A stretch of 35,045 nt of DNA from Acidobacteriaceae bacterium (GTDB lineage Bacteria; Acidobacteriota; Terriglobia; Bryobacterales; Bryobacteraceae). Shown here piece by piece: positions 9,070 to 17,182 of the stretch. A model generated the notes under the pieces. That model saw nothing but the letters and a program-made list of their open reading frames with translations, did no database searches and had not been told where the DNA came from. A program made the translations under genes and the position numbers. The stretch lies in NCBI GenBank assembly GCA_019243205.1, contig JAFAUR010000515.1, positions 1 through 35,045 on the forward strand. The letters are read 5' to 3'. Within the stretch, counting starts at the first letter, position 1, and every line of letters starts with the position of its first letter.

Positions 9070-10254
9070 CTAAAAGATGGCGACGCACAAGGCGGTCAGA
9101 AGCAGGTTTAGCAGAGCGCACGGAAACAGAAAAGTCCATGCGAAATGCATCAACTGGTCGTAACGGAAACGCGGCAGAGTTCCGCGTACCCAGATGTAGG
9201 TGAAAAGCAGCGCGCCCACCTTCGCGACAAACCAGAAGATCGGAACCAGCACAGGCTGAAACAGCGGAACCGCAAAGATAACGGCGAGCACCACGAACGC
9301 GGCGCCGAAAAAGGGAAACGTCGTGCGATCCCGCTTTCGCGCCGGATTCAGAGCCATTCCAAAGGAAAGCAGCGCGGCGAAGAGAAATACCAGCGTCGGC
9401 ACCCAGTTCGAATAGGGCGCGGGAAAAAGCGGATGCCACCCCCCGAGAAAGAGTAGTGTCGCCACGCAAGTGATCGTCACCATGTTGGCGTACTCCGCCA
9501 TGAAGAAGCACGCAAACTTCATGCTGCTGTACTCGGTATGGAACCCGGCAACCAGTTCGTTTTCAGCTTCCGGCAGATCGAAGGGAACTCGGTTCGTCTC
9601 GGCAAATCCCGCAATCATGAATATGACGAACGCGAAGATTTGTGGAAACGGCATCTGAAAGATGCTCCAGCGCGGGATAAAGCCCAGATAGTAGCCCGCC
9701 TGGCTGTCTACAATTCCGCGGAAGCTTAGCTGGTTAGCCAGCAGCAACGGCGAGACAATCACCAGCGTGAACGGAAGCTCGTAACTGATCATCTGCGCGC
9801 TGCTGCGTAAACCGCCGAGCAGCGAATATTTGTTGTTCGAAGACCAGCCTGCCAGCGCAATGCCGTAGACGCTGATGGCGGAGATCGCGAGAATGAACAG
9901 GATCCCGACATTCAGATCTGTAATCTGCAGATACGTGTTCACGCCGAAAATGTTGACTCTCGGGCCAAACGGAACAACCGATATCGAGATCAGCGCCAAC
10001 GAGACCGCAATGAAGGGCGCCAGCAGATAAAAAAAGCGGTTCACATAGGGGGGCAGCAGATCTTCCTTAGTGAGCAGCTTGAAAACGTCCGCCATCGGTT
10101 GCATCAGACCGTGAGGACCAACGCGCAGCGGTCCGGTACGCGATTGGATGTGCGCCAGAACTTTGCGCTCCACCCACTGCAGGTAAGCGAGGGTGGTCAT
10201 GAACACCCCGAAGACAATGGCTATCTTGATCAGGCTGACGATGAAGAAGTTCAC
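9070..10254 (-). CDS. nuoH: NADH-quinone oxidoreductase subunit H
   Basis: This is the membrane subunit that builds much of the quinone-binding chamber of complex I together with NuoB and NuoD. The protein has 394 residues, about 70 longer than E. coli NuoH but within the range of other phyla. Conserved pieces are LAYLQWVERKVLAHIQSRTGPLRVGPHGLMQPMADVFKLL at residues 23-62, AGWSSNNKYSLLGGLRSSAQMISYELPF, and the ETNRVPFDLPEAENELVAGFHTEYS loop. The C-terminal region, with LPRFRYDQLMHFAWTFLFPCAL, is also present. Its start shares four bases with the nuoG stop. About nine membrane segments are expected. Nothing is missing. Confidence 0.97.
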   Translation of the reverse strand: MNFFIVSLIKIAIVFGVFMTTLAYLQWVERKVLAHIQSRTGPLRVGPHGLMQPMADVFKLLTKEDLLPPYVNRFFYLLAPFIAVSLALISISVVPFGPRVNIFGVNTYLQITDLNVGILFILAISAISVYGIALAGWSSNNKYSLLGGLRSSAQMISYELPFTLVIVSPLLLANQLSFRGIVDSQAGYYLGFIPRWSIFQMPFPQIFAFVIFMIAGFAETNRVPFDLPEAENELVAGFHTEYSSMKFACFFMAEYANMVTITCVATLLFLGGWHPLFPAPYSNWVPTLVFLFAALLSFGMALNPARKRDRTTFPFFGAAFVVLAVIFAVPLFQPVLVPIFWFVAKVGALLFTYIWVRGTLPRFRYDQLMHFAWTFLFPCALLNLLLTALCVAIF

Positions 10255-12407
10255 CGGCGCTCCCCGACCTTTTCGTCTACCTGCACACTGCCGCTGCGCA
10301 CCCCAATGCGTGCGCCAGGTTCACCGTAGATGGCGCCCGGGGATTCGATCACCGAATTCAGCATGTGCGAGAAACGGCCTAGCGTTCCGGACGTAAACAG
10401 AGTGTTATGGGCCGACCGGATCAGTTCCGGATGCTGGCGAAACTCAACAGTGCCATTCAAAGGAGCCGTGTGCGCCGCGCCGCCCGCCTCCACCACGCCT
10501 CGTGGGACTTCGTATCCGTGAACTGCTTTGCGGATCTCCTCGAAAATTTGTTCGGGTTTGGCTGGTCCGATGTCGGCGCGCATTTCCTTTGCGAGCAGCA
10601 TGACAATCTCGAGATCCGTTTTCACGCCCATCGTTTTCGCGCCGCGGCTCAGTTTCTGCACATCCCCGCACACGTTTGTAACGGTTCCATTCTTCTCATA
10701 CGCCGAAGCCGCGGGAAATACCACGTCTGCGCGGCGTGCGGTTTCCGTCATGAAAAGTTCGCTTACCACGACGAAAGCGGACGTGCTCGCCAGCGTCTGC
10801 CGTGCTAGAGGATTCGAGCCCACAACCCACAGGGCATCGAGATCAGGCGAGCTGAGCATCTCGTCGTAGTTCAATCCTCCGGACAGTCCTGCATCGCTCA
10901 CACTGTGATAACCAGGCATCAGGTCCGGAAGCAATCCCATGTCCGAAGCACCGCGCGAGTTCGAATAATCGACCAGACAAACGTACTTCACGGGAATTCC
11001 GAGCGAGTCGCCAAAATCGACCAACCGCCGCACCGCCTCGCCCTTGATTGCATCGCCGAACAGGACGACCAGTTCAGGTTCCGCTGCTAACTTCTCTCGC
11101 AAGTTCTCGAGCGATTCAAATTCCGCGCCTGTTTGCGCCCGCGCGGTGGTCGCGTATGCGTCTTCACGAACCGGTCCGGGCGTGACTGCATATACGTGGG
11201 CCTTGTTGTGCCTCCAGTTCGATCGCAACTGGAAGGCGAGCAAAGGCTGCTCCTGCGCCAGATCGCTGTCGATGATCAAAGCAGCTTTGGTTGTGTACAG
11301 GTCAGCCGTTGTTGCCAGTGCGTCCGAACGTCCGTGGAGCGCATCGATCAAGCCGGCGACATCACCCGTTCTGTGATGGTCGATGTTGGAAGTCCCAAGA
11401 GCGCTGCGCGCAAACCGCTGCAGCATGAAGTTTTCTTCGTTGCTTGTGCGGTTTGAGCCGATGATGCCGATTTTTCCGTTCTTGGCGCGCAGTTCCGTGA
11501 ATCTCTTCGCGACGGTCGCCAGAGCGATAGCCCAGCTGACCGGTTTCAGTTCGCCGTTCGTGCGCACCAGCGGAGTCGTCAAACGATCTGGGTGCTCGTT
11601 GAAATCGAAAGCGTACCGGCCCTTAACGCAGAGAAACTCTCCATTCACGCCCGAGCGGTCGCGATTGTTCGCGCGCATGATGTCGCCATTGCGAACACCG
11701 AGCGTCGTTTTGCATCCGTTCGAACAATGCGTGCAAACCGTGCCGACATGTTCCATTTCCCACGGTCGCGTCTTATAGCGGTATGTACCGCTCGTCAGCG
11801 CGCCCACAGGGCAAATATCAATACAGGCGCCGCACTCATCGCACTCGAGATGATCGCCTCGATTCGGAACGATTTCCGCAGCGGCTCCGCGATTCCCGAT
11901 CCCGAGAGCATTGACACCGAGCCCTTCGCCGCAAATGCGGACACAGCGGTAACACAAAATGCAGCGTGGGGCGTCGTAAAACACGATTGGCGACCACTGT
12001 TTCTCGTCGACATGGATCTTGTTCTCGCGAAACCGGCTTTCTCCGGCGCCGTAGCGAAATACCATGTCCTGCAATTCGCATTCGCCGCCCTTATCGCAAA
12101 CCGGGCAATCGAGGGGATGGTTCGTCAGAAGAAATTCGAGGGTTCCTTTTCGCGCCTGCCGCACTTGCTCAGAATCGGTGTGGACCACCATGCCTTCCGC
12201 CACCGGCAGCGTGCATGCCACTTGCAGTTTTGGCGTCTTCTCTACTTCCACCAGGCACATGCGGCACGCGGCCTGCAGCGACAGGCCGTCGTAGTAACAA
12301 AATGCCGGTATCGCGATCCCCGACTCCTTGGCCGCATTGATCAGCAGCGTGCCTTTCTCCGCCTGCACCGCCTGGCCGTCGATCGTGAAATTGACTAGGT
12401 CAGCCAT
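10251..12407 (-). CDS. nuoG: NADH-quinone oxidoreductase subunit G, with an extra 4Fe-4S motif
   Basis: This is the large iron-sulphur subunit of the peripheral arm of complex I, 718 residues. In order: a 2Fe-2S domain (C37, C48, C51, C65; N1b); the His/Cys site H97, C101, C104, C110 (N5); a two-cluster ferredoxin-like domain with C149-x2-C152-x2-C155-x3-C159 and C189-x2-C192-x2-C195-x3-C199; then C225-x2-C228-x3-C232-x27-C260 (N7) opening a molybdopterin-oxidoreductase-like domain. From family knowledge, the E. coli and Thermus proteins have only one cluster (N4) where this one has two sets of four cysteines. The layout recalls the ferredoxin domains of Fe-Fe hydrogenase and HoxU. The gene lies between nuoF (24-base gap) and nuoH (4-base overlap), so it is the complex I subunit and not a formate dehydrogenase. 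Confidence 0.95.
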   Translation of the reverse strand: MADLVNFTIDGQAVQAEKGTLLINAAKESGIAIPAFCYYDGLSLQAACRMCLVEVEKTPKLQVACTLPVAEGMVVHTDSEQVRQARKGTLEFLLTNHPLDCPVCDKGGECELQDMVFRYGAGESRFRENKIHVDEKQWSPIVFYDAPRCILCYRCVRICGEGLGVNALGIGNRGAAAEIVPNRGDHLECDECGACIDICPVGALTSGTYRYKTRPWEMEHVGTVCTHCSNGCKTTLGVRNGDIMRANNRDRSGVNGEFLCVKGRYAFDFNEHPDRLTTPLVRTNGELKPVSWAIALATVAKRFTELRAKNGKIGIIGSNRTSNEENFMLQRFARSALGTSNIDHHRTGDVAGLIDALHGRSDALATTADLYTTKAALIIDSDLAQEQPLLAFQLRSNWRHNKAHVYAVTPGPVREDAYATTARAQTGAEFESLENLREKLAAEPELVVLFGDAIKGEAVRRLVDFGDSLGIPVKYVCLVDYSNSRGASDMGLLPDLMPGYHSVSDAGLSGGLNYDEMLSSPDLDALWVVGSNPLARQTLASTSAFVVVSELFMTETARRADVVFPAASAYEKNGTVTNVCGDVQKLSRGAKTMGVKTDLEIVMLLAKEMRADIGPAKPEQIFEEIRKAVHGYEVPRGVVEAGGAAHTAPLNGTVEFRQHPELIRSAHNTLFTSGTLGRFSHMLNSVIESPGAIYGEPGARIGVRSGSVQVDEKVGERR

Positions 12408-12431
12408 CTTCAGATGTATTTCTTTTCCGTC

Positions 12432-13748
12432 CTAAGCAACAACCAGTTCCGCTTGCTGAAGAGGCGAAGAAGCCTGTTGCGATTTCGCCAGGTACTCTTC
12501 AAACTCTCCCCGGAACTTTTGAATGAATGCACCGGTAGGCATCGCCGCCGCATCGCCCAGTGCGCAAAACGTCCGGCCTAGCATATTTGACGACAGTTCG
12601 CCGATCAGATCGATATCGCTCGCAATCCCGCCTCCGTCGTGGAAGCGCGTCAGGATCTTCTTTAGCCACGTCGTGCCTTCGCGGCACGGAATACACCACC
12701 CGCAGCTCTCGTGCGCGTAGAACTTGATCGTTCGTAGCGCTACGGCCACGATATCCGTGTCCTCATCCAGGACCACCAGACCACCCGACCCGGCCATCGT
12801 CTTTGCTTTTGCGAGCGAATCGAAATCCAGCGGGATGTCGCACTCGTCAGCCTTCAACACAGGAGCGGAAGATCCGCCCGGGATCACGGCTTTTAACTTC
12901 TTCCCATTCCGCATTCCACCGCAAACCTCGTTGATCAGCTGCATCAGCGGGAAGCCCATCTTTAGTTCGTAAACTCCCGGCTTATTGACGTGTCCTGAAA
13001 CACACATCAGCCGCGTTCCCCCGTTTTTCGGCGTCCCTAACTCGGCAAACCACTGTGCACCGTTACGAAAGATCACCGGAACGGCCGAAAAGGTTTCGGA
13101 ATTATTCAGAATGGTTGGGGATTGGAAAGCTCCTACCACGGCCGGGAACGGCGGCTTCAGTCTTGGAATGCCCCGCTTTCCTTCCAGCGACTCGAGCAAT
13201 GCCGATTCCTCGCCGCATTCGTAGGCTCCCGCGCCCGTGTGCGTATAAAGGTCGAAATCCCAACCGGTTCCGAGAATGTTCTTCCCCAGATAGCCGCGTT
13301 CATACGCTTCCGCGATCGCGCGATCGACAATATCGATCAGGTAGCGGTACTCGCCTCGGATGAAGATGTAGCCTTTGTTACTCTTGATCGTCCACCCCGC
13401 GATCAGCATGCCTTCGATCAGCTGATGAGGGTCGTTCTCCATCAACAGACGGTCTTTGCAGGTACCGGGTTCGCTCTCATCCGAATTGCAGATGATGTAA
13501 GTCGGCTTGCCCGTGTTCCGCGGAACAAAGCTCCATTTCATGCCTGTCGGGAAGCCTGCCCCGCCTCGCCCCCTCAGCGAGGAAACTTTCAGCTCTTCGA
13601 TGATCGCTTCCGGCGTCATCCCGACACATTTCTTGACCGCGACATAGCCGTCGTTTGCCAGATACGTATCGATCGATGTCGAATTCGGCAAATCGAAGCG
13701 TTGCGAAATTACTCGCGTCTCGAGAGGACTCGGGTCGTTATATCGCAT
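12432..13748 (-). CDS. nuoF: NADH-quinone oxidoreductase subunit F (NADH- and FMN-binding)
   Basis: This subunit oxidises NADH through FMN and passes electrons to cluster N3, at the tip of complex I. It has 438 residues. The nucleotide-binding loop is LRGRGGAGFPTGMKW at residues 58-72, the FMN region includes YIICNSDESEPGTCKDR around 84-100, and THTGAGAYECGEESALLESLEG lies at 169-190. Cluster N3 ligands are C349, C352 and C355 in the motif SCGWCIPCREGTTW, plus C395 in RTFCALGD. The start ATG at 13748 lies seven bases after the nuoE stop. The N-terminal 30 residues before the conserved core look normal. All catalytic and ligand positions I can check are intact. Confidence 0.97.
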   Translation of the reverse strand: MRYNDPSPLETRVISQRFDLPNSTSIDTYLANDGYVAVKKCVGMTPEAIIEELKVSSLRGRGGAGFPTGMKWSFVPRNTGKPTYIICNSDESEPGTCKDRLLMENDPHQLIEGMLIAGWTIKSNKGYIFIRGEYRYLIDIVDRAIAEAYERGYLGKNILGTGWDFDLYTHTGAGAYECGEESALLESLEGKRGIPRLKPPFPAVVGAFQSPTILNNSETFSAVPVIFRNGAQWFAELGTPKNGGTRLMCVSGHVNKPGVYELKMGFPLMQLINEVCGGMRNGKKLKAVIPGGSSAPVLKADECDIPLDFDSLAKAKTMAGSGGLVVLDEDTDIVAVALRTIKFYAHESCGWCIPCREGTTWLKKILTRFHDGGGIASDIDLIGELSSNMLGRTFCALGDAAAMPTGAFIQKFRGEFEEYLAKSQQASSPLQQAELVVA

Positions 13749-13755
13749 TTGAGAT

Positions 13756-14256
13756 TTAAGATGCTTTCTGCTGATACGTACCGTCTCGCAGCGCCTGCAT
13801 CAGCTGGTCAAAGCGCTCCGGCGTGACAAAGTGATGAAAGTCGTAATTGATCTGAATCGCCGGCGCCCACGAGCACGCGCCCATGCACTCCACTTCCTCC
13901 AGCGAAATCAGACCATCGGGCGAAACCTGCTTATTTCCGAGACCGAGCGAGCTGGTTGCGTGCTCGTACAACTGCTCGCCACCCACCGCCTGGCAGGCGA
14001 TATTGGTACAGACCTGGACGTGAAACTTACCCAGCGGCTTGCGATGCAGCATCGAGTAATAACCGATTACTTCATCCACCTGCAAAGGAGTTACCTTGCA
14101 GCGCCGCGCCACTTCCTCTACCAACTCCTGGGTCACGCTGCCGACTTCGTCTTGCGCGTAGAGCAGCATCGGAACCACGGCTGATCGTTCGCGTCCGGGC
14201 GGATAGCTGTTCAGCAGCTTCGCAAATCTCTCTTCGAGCGCGGGTGAGAACGTCAT
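13756..14256 (-). CDS. nuoE: NADH-quinone oxidoreductase subunit E
   Basis: This is a 166-residue thioredoxin-fold subunit that holds the off-pathway 2Fe-2S cluster N1a next to the FMN of NuoF. The ligands are C83 and C88 (VCTNIAC) and C124 and C128 (ECMGACSWAP), in the family spacing C-x4-C-x35-C-x3-C. The N-terminal helical part (LLYAQDEVGSVTQELVEEVA) is standard. It starts three bases after the nuoD stop and ends seven bases before nuoF. Its length and order match the operon in other bacteria. Confidence 0.97.
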   Translation of the reverse strand: MTFSPALEERFAKLLNSYPPGRERSAVVPMLLYAQDEVGSVTQELVEEVARRCKVTPLQVDEVIGYYSMLHRKPLGKFHVQVCTNIACQAVGGEQLYEHATSSLGLGNKQVSPDGLISLEEVECMGACSWAPAIQINYDFHHFVTPERFDQLMQALRDGTYQQKAS

Positions 14257-14259
14257 ACG

Positions 14260-15525
14260 CTAGCGGTCGACATCCCCCAGAACAAAATCCATACTCCCCA
14301 TCACAGCGATCGAATCCGCGATCAGCACGCCTTCCAGCATCCCCCCCAGTGCCTGCAGATTGCCGAAGCTGGGCGTTCTCATGAATACCCGGTGCGGATT
14401 GGCCGTGCCGTCGCTGACAATGTAATAGCCGAGTTCACCGCGCGGTGATTCGATCACCTGGTAAACCGAGCCACCGGGCACGCGGAACCCCTCGGTGACG
14501 ATCTTGAAGTGATAGATGAGAGACTCCATCTGGGTCTTCATCTTTTCGCGATCGGGCAACAGAATGTGCGGCGCGTCCGCCCGCCATGGTCCTTCGGGCA
14601 TCCCGTCGAGCGCTTGTCTCGAAATCCGTAAGCTTTGCCGTATTTCTTCCATGCGCACCTCATACCGCGCATAAACGTCATTGGCAGTGCGTGTCGGGAT
14701 TTCGAAATCGAACTTCTCGTAACTGCTGTGCGGGCAATCCTTGCGGGCGTCCGTCTTCACACCCGCGGCCCGAATCATCGGACCCGTGATTCCCATTTCG
14801 AGCATGACGTCCACGGGCATCTGACCCACGCCTTTGGTCCGGTTCATGAAGATCGGGTTTGCCGATAACAGGTCCAAAAGCTCCTGGACCGCCCCGCCCA
14901 ATCTATTAATAAGGACGTCCGCCTGCTTTTCCCAACCCCGATGCGGCTCCAGCGCTAAACCGCCAATGCGGATATAGCTTGTCATCATACGCTGTCCCGA
15001 GAACGCCTCGAAAAGCTTCAGGATCTCTTCCCGCTCCCGGAAGCAGTAGAAGTACACCGACATCGCCCCGAGATCGAGCGCATGGGTACCGAGCCAAATC
15101 AGGTGACTGCTGACGCGGGACAGCTCGCAAAGAAGAACGCGCATCCACTGAGCTTTGGGAGGGATCTCCAGCCCGAGCAGGCGCTCCACTGCCAGCGCGT
15201 AGCAAAGATTGTTGTTCAGGTTCGAAAGATAATCGACGCGGTCGGTGAGCGGAGTTCCTTGCGCGTACTTCTTCGACTCGAACTGCTTTTCAATCCCCGT
15301 ATGCAGATACCCGATTTCCGGCCGCGCTTTGAGAATGGTCTCGCCGTCGAGTTCCAGAACGACTCGCAGCACGCCATGCGTGGAAGGGTGCTGCGGACCC
15401 ATGTTCAAGGTCATGCGCCGGGCGATACTGTGCCCGTCTTCGACCAGTGCTATGCGACTCGGGTCCTCGACCGCCAGTTCGTGCTCGGCATCGAGCGAGG
15501 CAACGTGTGCTTTGCCTTCTTTCAT
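14260..15525 (-). CDS. nuoD: NADH-quinone oxidoreductase subunit D (49-kDa homologue)
   Basis: This subunit shares the quinone-reduction site of complex I with NuoB, at the membrane interface. It has 421 residues and is not fused to NuoC. The conserved NMGPQHPSTHGVLR lies at residues 41-54, with the quinone-site histidines in HPSTH. The segment VDYLSNLNNNLCYALAVERLL follows, and the C-terminus ends GSMDFVLGDVDR as in nearly all NuoD proteins. About 35 non-conserved residues precede the core, so a slightly later start is possible, but the ATG at 15525 lies 19 bases after nuoC and fits operon spacing. Its close partner NuoB is not encoded nearby (see findings). Confidence 0.97.
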   Translation of the reverse strand: MKEGKAHVASLDAEHELAVEDPSRIALVEDGHSIARRMTLNMGPQHPSTHGVLRVVLELDGETILKARPEIGYLHTGIEKQFESKKYAQGTPLTDRVDYLSNLNNNLCYALAVERLLGLEIPPKAQWMRVLLCELSRVSSHLIWLGTHALDLGAMSVYFYCFREREEILKLFEAFSGQRMMTSYIRIGGLALEPHRGWEKQADVLINRLGGAVQELLDLLSANPIFMNRTKGVGQMPVDVMLEMGITGPMIRAAGVKTDARKDCPHSSYEKFDFEIPTRTANDVYARYEVRMEEIRQSLRISRQALDGMPEGPWRADAPHILLPDREKMKTQMESLIYHFKIVTEGFRVPGGSVYQVIESPRGELGYYIVSDGTANPHRVFMRTPSFGNLQALGGMLEGVLIADSIAVMGSMDFVLGDVDR

Positions 15526-15544
15526 TTTCTGATCCTGTTAACTG

Positions 15545-16030
15545 CTACTCGTCCTGATAGGAATAACGATGACCATGTATCGGATAATCTTTGCGCAGAG
15601 GGTGCCCCTCCCAATCAGCCGGCATCATGATCCTTTCCAGGTTCGGATGGTTGCGGAAACGAATGCCGAACAGATCGAAAACTTCGCGCTCGTACCAGTT
15701 CGCACCGCGCCAAAGCAGGCAAACTGAATCAATCTCCTCATCCTCGGCCAGCTTTACGCTCAATCGGAGGCGAGCGTTGTGCTGTAGGGAGTGGAGGAAA
15801 TAGATTACTTCGAAACGAGGCTCGCTGGGCCACCAGTCGACCCCTGTTACCGCGCCCAACCGCTCAAATCCGGCCTCTTCCTTCAGCACGCGACAAACCG
15901 GAATGATTTCCGCCGCCGCAATCCGCAGGACCAGGCCGTCCACGGCTTCGATTACGTCCACGATCGCGCCCGGAACCCGGTCGTCCAGGACGACGGCCGC
16001 CGCGTTCTTTTGGGCGACTTCAGGCAGCAC
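15545..16030 (-). CDS. nuoC: NADH-quinone oxidoreductase subunit C (30-kDa homologue)
   Basis: This is a 161-residue hydrophilic subunit of the peripheral arm of complex I. Signature segments are the VTGVDWWPSEPRFEVIYFL strand pair and the near-invariant ANWYEREVFDLFGIRFRNHPNLERIMMPADWEGHPLRKDYP at the C-terminal end. The start is GTG at 16028-16030, with AGAAGGAA just upstream as a good ribosome site, and overlaps the 3' end of nuoA by 11 bases. In most operons nuoB lies between nuoA and nuoC, and this overlap excludes it here. Confidence 0.95.
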   Translation of the reverse strand: MLPEVAQKNAAAVVLDDRVPGAIVDVIEAVDGLVLRIAAAEIIPVCRVLKEEAGFERLGAVTGVDWWPSEPRFEVIYFLHSLQHNARLRLSVKLAEDEEIDSVCLLWRGANWYEREVFDLFGIRFRNHPNLERIMMPADWEGHPLRKDYPIHGHRYSYQDE

Positions 16031-16436
16031 GTTTTCCTTCTCCCGTTTCTTCGAGTTTTCTCTCGTCGATCGACCAATTCAGCACGCCCTTCTTCCAGAT
16101 GTAGTAAAACCCGCACAGAACCAGGACGATAAATAAAAGCATTTCAAGAAATCCAAAGAGCTTTAATTGCCGGTACACGATGGCCCAAGGATATAGAAAA
16201 ATCGCTTCTATATCGAAAAGGATGAAAACCATCGCGACGAGATAAAACTTGACGCTGAAACGCTCGCGCGCATTTCCGACCGGTCGCATCCCCGATTCGT
16301 ATGGCGAGCTCTTGACCGGATCGCGCACTCGCTTGCCGAGCAGTGCTGATAACCCAATCATGGCTGTGGCCACTCCCAGAGCGATGATGATCTGGATCAG
16401 AACCGGGAACCACGTCTCAGCATAAGTTGTCGGCAT
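16020..16436 (-). CDS. nuoA: NADH-quinone oxidoreductase subunit A
   Basis: This is a three-helix membrane subunit near the quinone cavity of complex I, 138 residues. Characteristic parts are helix 1 (WFPVLIQIIIALGVATAMIGLSALLG), the cytoplasmic loop KSSPYESGMRPVGNARERFSVKFYLVAMVFILFDIEAIFLYPWA, and a third helix ending in FYYIWKKGVLNW. The ORF track starts at 16574. The extra 46 residues are not family-like, and I chose the ATG at 16434-16436, which puts the first helix at the usual place. It is the first gene of the - strand operon, so the operon promoter should lie just above 16436. I could not pick a convincing -35/-10 pair there. Confidence 0.95.
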   Translation of the reverse strand: MPTTYAETWFPVLIQIIIALGVATAMIGLSALLGKRVRDPVKSSPYESGMRPVGNARERFSVKFYLVAMVFILFDIEAIFLYPWAIVYRQLKLFGFLEMLLFIVLVLCGFYYIWKKGVLNWSIDERKLEETGEGKRAA

Positions 16437-16893
16437 AGCTTTGTGTGAGGAAAGCGGATAAACCCAAACCGCTGTTATCAGATTAGCAATCGAAATGGGG
16501 CTATTGTCGGGCCTGTTATGACGGGCCGCGGCATTCGCTCCGGTATTTCGCCGGGCCCCGGGAGTGAATTTCAAAAGGCGACCGCTGTTGCCGGCTGCCT
16601 CTCAATCCGCGCTCCCGGGTCGTTGAGTCGCGCCTGCTCGTGCATCACCTCCGGCGGGGGAAAAATCAGTCGGCTATGCACATCGCGCTCTCCTGGCCGC
16701 CCTCATCTGCAACTCCATCGCCTTCGGCAATTTCACCGTGTGGCAGCCATCGGCCATTCTTGCAGTGATGCGCCGCAACACTGTTGGTGTGATTCAAGTC
16801 TCTACGACGCTGAGCAATTCCCGTGTCGCATCTTTCGGCGATGCTCTCATCTCACAAATGGAAGTAAGATCGTGGAAGGAGCACAGAAGCACA
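16437..16893. other. 457-base stretch without a confirmed gene between divergent nuoA and thiS
   Basis: This interval must contain the nuo operon promoter (- strand) and the thiS leader (+ strand). I looked for a TPP riboswitch, RNase P, SRP RNA, tmRNA and tRNA patterns and found none. Two open frames cross it: 16518-17009, a composition-driven shadow rich in Arg and Cys, and an upstream extension of the thiS frame open from about 16627. The second reads rather protein-like (VWQPSAILAVMRRNTVGVIQ), so a decayed or very divergent gene cannot be excluded. GC-rich palindromic segments such as GGGCCCCGGG near 16553 are present but have no clear role. Confidence 0.4.
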
Positions 16894-17100
16894 TTGATCC
16901 AGTTGACGATCAACGGACAGGCCGAGACTGTCCCCGGCGATTTAGGGTCGGTCGAAGACCTTCTTCGCTGGCTTGGTGTTCGTTCCGATCGGGTTGCGGT
17001 GGAGCTTAACAAGAAGCTCATCCGTAGGCGGGACTGGAATCAGACGAGTGTCGCAAGCGGCTCCCAGGTTGAAATCGTGGAGTTCGTAGGCGGCGGTTGA
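16894..17100 (+). CDS. thiS: ThiS-type sulfur carrier protein
   Basis: This is a ubiquitin-fold sulfur carrier. In the thiamin pathway the C-terminal Gly-Gly is adenylated and thiocarboxylated, then donates sulfur for the thiazole ring. The sequence starts IQLTINGQAE, continues SVEDLLRWLGV and VAVELNKKLIRRRDW, and ends QVEIVEFVGGG, matching ThiS in both length and tail. The ORF track starts at 16738. The ThiS homology begins at codon 53, so I chose the TTG at 16894, which gives 68 residues and has AAGGAG 12 bases upstream. The in-frame ATG at 16858 is the alternative. No thiG, thiF or other thiamin gene lies next to it, so it is an orphan here. MoaD is less likely because the tail and internal residues are ThiS-like. 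Confidence 0.85.
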   Translation: MIQLTINGQAETVPGDLGSVEDLLRWLGVRSDRVAVELNKKLIRRRDWNQTSVASGSQVEIVEFVGGG

Positions 17101-17117
17101 AACCAGCAAATCGGCAG

Positions 17118-17145
17118 TTGACTCTGCCCGCCGGTCTAGTAAAAT
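17118..17145 (+). promoter_or_regulatory. sigma70-type promoter for the MerR gene
   Basis: The -35 box is TTGACT at 17118-17123 and the -10 box is TAAAAT at 17140-17145. The spacer is 16 bases, and each box matches 5 of 6 consensus positions. Transcription would start near 17152, leaving a leader of about 30 bases before the MerR ATG at 17183. The promoter lies just after the thiS stop, so thiS and the MerR gene probably belong to separate units. Confidence 0.55.
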
Positions 17146-17182
17146 CTGGGGAGCAACTTACAGCAAACAGAAACGGGGCGTC

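Noticed and set aside
11592-12398. 268-residue + strand ORF
   Set aside because: Antisense to the cysteine-rich N-terminal half of nuoG. Shadow.
10251-12407. nuoG as a formate dehydrogenase or hydrogenase subunit because of its two-cluster ferredoxin domain
   Set aside because: Its position inside the nuo operon, the N7 motif and its 718-residue length fit NuoG. No hydrogenase H-cluster motifs or formate dehydrogenase partner genes are present.
16437-16893. Possible TPP riboswitch before thiS
   Set aside because: I looked for the conserved CUGAGA and related core elements and did not see them in a consistent layout.
16518-17009. 163-residue + strand ORF crossing the nuoA-thiS spacer
   Set aside because: Arg, Ser and Cys-rich composition, overlaps thiS in a different frame, and shows no domain.
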